Below, one piece after another: positions 62,638 through 64,000 of a DNA stretch of 64,000 bases. Below the pieces are notes generated by a model. The model was not told where the DNA came from. It was given only the letters and a program-made list of their open reading frames with translations, and ran no database searches. Both the position numbers and the translations under genes were made by a program. Each line of letters begins with the position of its first letter. The first letter of the stretch is position 1. Source of the DNA: Planktotalea sp. GTDB taxonomy: Bacteria; Pseudomonadota; Alphaproteobacteria; Rhodobacterales; Rhodobacteraceae. The stretch is taken from the NCBI RefSeq assembly GCF_018607995.1, contig NZ_JABBAL010000034.1:50367-114366 (forward strand). The letters run 5' to 3'.

Positions 62638-63618
62638 ATGACGTCTCAAGACTTCGCCGCCGCCAAAACCATCAGTGAAATCCCTGTCATCGACATTTCA
62701 AGCGCGATGGATGGTACAGACCTTGCCAAAGTCGCGCGCAAGATCCACAGCGCAGCGACGGGGTCTGGCTTCTTCTACATCAAGAACCACGGCATTGATC
62801 CCGCGTTGATGGCGCAAGCGTTTCAAGTCACCAAAGACTTCTTCAACAGCCCACAAGACATAAAAGAGACGATTGCGGTCAACACAGATCAACGCGGCTG
62901 GATGAAACCCGGAATGTCACGGCTTGCAGGTTCCAAAACTCACGATTTGAAAGAGGTATTCTTTTGGGGGGCCGAGACCGCGCTTGACGACCCTGATATG
63001 GGTAAGCCGCTGGTCGCTGTGAACCAATGGCCCAACGGAGGCTTTCCGCGCCTTCAGACGGAAATCACCCCCTACTATGAGGCCGTGTGTCAGCTGGGTC
63101 GCACGCTGATGTCCGCGCTCGCGTTAAGCCTTGAACAGCCAGAGGACTTCTTCAAAGCGGCCTATGCCAAACCGCTCGCGCGGGGGCAGTTGGTTTACTA
63201 TCCCCCCTCCTCCGAGGCAGATGAAGCCGAAGAACGCTTCGGCGTTGCGCCGCACACCGATTTCGGCGTTCTCACGCTTTTACTGCAAGATCAAAGCGGC
63301 GGTTTGCAAGTGCGGGCCAAGTCAGGCGACTGGGTCGAAGCGCCCCCCATAGAGGGAACAATCGTGTGCAACATCGGAGACCTGCTGGCGCGCTGGAGCA
63401 ATGATCGTTTCGCATCCACCCTGCACCGCGTTATCAACCGCACTAAAAACGCTCGTTACTCAATTCCTGTGTTCTTTGATCCTGCGAGCGATACGGTGGT
63501 TGATCCGCGCGATCTGGGTGTTGCCGCAGACGCCTGCAAATATGACCCTGTGAAAGCAGGCAACCATATAGCGTCACGCAATTCAAAGAGTTTTGGACAA
63601 TTCAAGGCCTCCAAATAG
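62638..63618 (+). CDS. 2-oxoglutarate/Fe(II)-dependent oxygenase (isopenicillin-N-synthase family)
   Basis: This 326-residue enzyme has ATGSGFFYIKNHGID in the N-terminal DIOX_N part. In the double-stranded beta helix it has HTDFGVLTLLLQD (iron His and Asp), STLHRVINRT (second His) and the 2-oxoglutarate-binding RYSIPVFFDP. Family members hydroxylate or oxidise small acids and amines. It ends the DadA-TRAP-racemase operon (10 bp from the racemase), so it probably modifies the imported compound or a derivative. The exact reaction is unknown. Confidence 0.92.
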   Translation: MTSQDFAAAKTISEIPVIDISSAMDGTDLAKVARKIHSAATGSGFFYIKNHGIDPALMAQAFQVTKDFFNSPQDIKETIAVNTDQRGWMKPGMSRLAGSKTHDLKEVFFWGAETALDDPDMGKPLVAVNQWPNGGFPRLQTEITPYYEAVCQLGRTLMSALALSLEQPEDFFKAAYAKPLARGQLVYYPPSSEADEAEERFGVAPHTDFGVLTLLLQDQSGGLQVRAKSGDWVEAPPIEGTIVCNIGDLLARWSNDRFASTLHRVINRTKNARYSIPVFFDPASDTVVDPRDLGVAADACKYDPVKAGNHIASRNSKSFGQFKASK

Positions 63619-63697
63619 AGACGAGCAGTGATTAGGACCGGCTTGCAATTTTCCAAACCTTTGTTTTATATGATTTAAAAAAGTTGTTAGCTGACAA

Positions 63698-63905
63698 TTA
63701 CGCATAGGCTGACCCATCATTCAGAATCTTTTCAAGATATAACTGCCCTGCCCGCGCCATTTGTGTCAGCCGTCTTAGATAGCCACCTGGATTAAGGATT
63801 GTGCCTAACCTTTCAAGGATACATAGGATCGCGGTTGCAGCACGTTTCACACCCATCACCCGCATTGCTTCTTCAAAGACAGGACGTTCGATGCCAATTG
63901 TTTGG
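63698..63905 (-). pseudogene. C-terminal fragment of plasmid replication initiator RepC-like protein
   Basis: One minus-strand frame, ending at TAA 63698-63700, reads RPVFEEAMRVMGVKRAATAI, LCILERLGTILNPGGYLRRL and TQMARAGQLYLEKIL. The pattern V-M-G-x(3)-A-A...ILER-x(4)-I-x-x-P-GGYLR-x-LT-x-x-AR-x-G is that of the RepC C-terminus of repABC plasmids. The frame breaks near 63905, where VNIYSDGLFSEHTKQ continues in another frame up to the window edge. It is a remnant of plasmid-type replication, like the ParB fragment at 20.6-21.4 kb. Confidence 0.6.
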
Positions 63906-64000
63906 TGTGCTCGGAAAATAGGCCATCACTGTAGATATTTACGGTCTCTCGGAACACTTTCTGTAAATTCCCTGATTTGGGATGGAGGAAGTATTCCTGA

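Noticed and set aside
63631..63697. Possible terminator after the 2OG oxygenase gene
   Set aside because: The A/T runs near 63660-63690 are not preceded by a stable GC-rich inverted repeat.

Overview
The window looks like the genome of a marine alphaproteobacterium of the Rhodobacterales (Roseobacter group). This is inferred from the gene families (PaaABCDE, TRAP and tripartite tricarboxylate transporters, GcvT-family demethylating oxidoreductases, the AT-rich spacer style) and from a GC content that is moderate over most of the window. It is not a database result. I cannot tell whether the replicon is a chromosome or a chromid/plasmid. Decayed ParB-like (20.6-21.4 kb) and RepC-like (63.7-63.9 kb) fragments show that plasmid-type replication or partition genes once lay here.

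Layout. (1) 1-3551: a very AT-rich three-gene surface-polysaccharide block (ABC exporter, Wzy-like membrane protein, capsule-synthesis-like protein). It ends abruptly at a GC-rich stretch with two small accessory ORFs and a VanZ-like gene. (2) 5.3-21.4 kb: housekeeping genes (yaaA, recQ, yggT, a thioesterase, an MFS carrier, mepA, the queuosine-precursor transporter yhhQ, arfB, pncB, pncA, trhO, galM) mixed with decayed genes: a receiver-domain fragment, a phytase-like esterase, a membrane hybrid histidine kinase, a flgI tail and a ParB-like gene. (3) 21.7-25.5 kb: 5-oxoprolinase genes pxpBCA coupled to a CoA-transferase gene. (4) 25.6-37.9 kb: a divergent catabolic locus controlled by an IclR regulator. 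One arm holds a TctCBA transporter, an aldehyde dehydrogenase and a Tm-1-like protein. The other holds a transaminase, a class III PLP enzyme of the phospho-lyase type, an APH-type kinase and a 3-hydroxybenzoate 4-monooxygenase-like flavoprotein. (5) 37.9-54.8 kb: a phenylacetate degradation locus in two halves (paaR-paaK-paaI / paaZ-amidase, then paaJ-paaA-DUF3291-paaBCDE). Between the halves lie FAH and MaoC genes, a dead glycosyltransferase, a dead BLUF photoreceptor and a kynureninase/kynurenine formamidase pair. (6) 54.8-63.6 kb: a large GcvT-family FAD oxidoreductase, then a tightly coupled D-amino-acid-type operon (DadA-like oxidase, TRAP transporter, Asp/Glu/hydantoin racemase, 2OG-Fe(II) oxygenase).

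Two themes stand out. Intact genes are mostly uptake and catabolism of small organic acids, aromatics and amino compounds, while several of the decayed genes are sensing or motility functions (histidine kinase, receiver, BLUF, FlgI). There are also good cis-regulatory candidates. An 18-codon ORF with a 12-nt anti-Shine-Dalgarno match lies before two hairpins, the second an intrinsic terminator, upstream of the ribosome-rescue gene arfB; this reads like a translation-sensing attenuator. A preQ1-I-like element precedes yhhQ, a palindrome lies between iclR and tctC, and stem-loops follow the substrate-binding-protein genes of both transporter operons.

No rRNA, tRNA, CRISPR array or intact insertion sequence was recognised.
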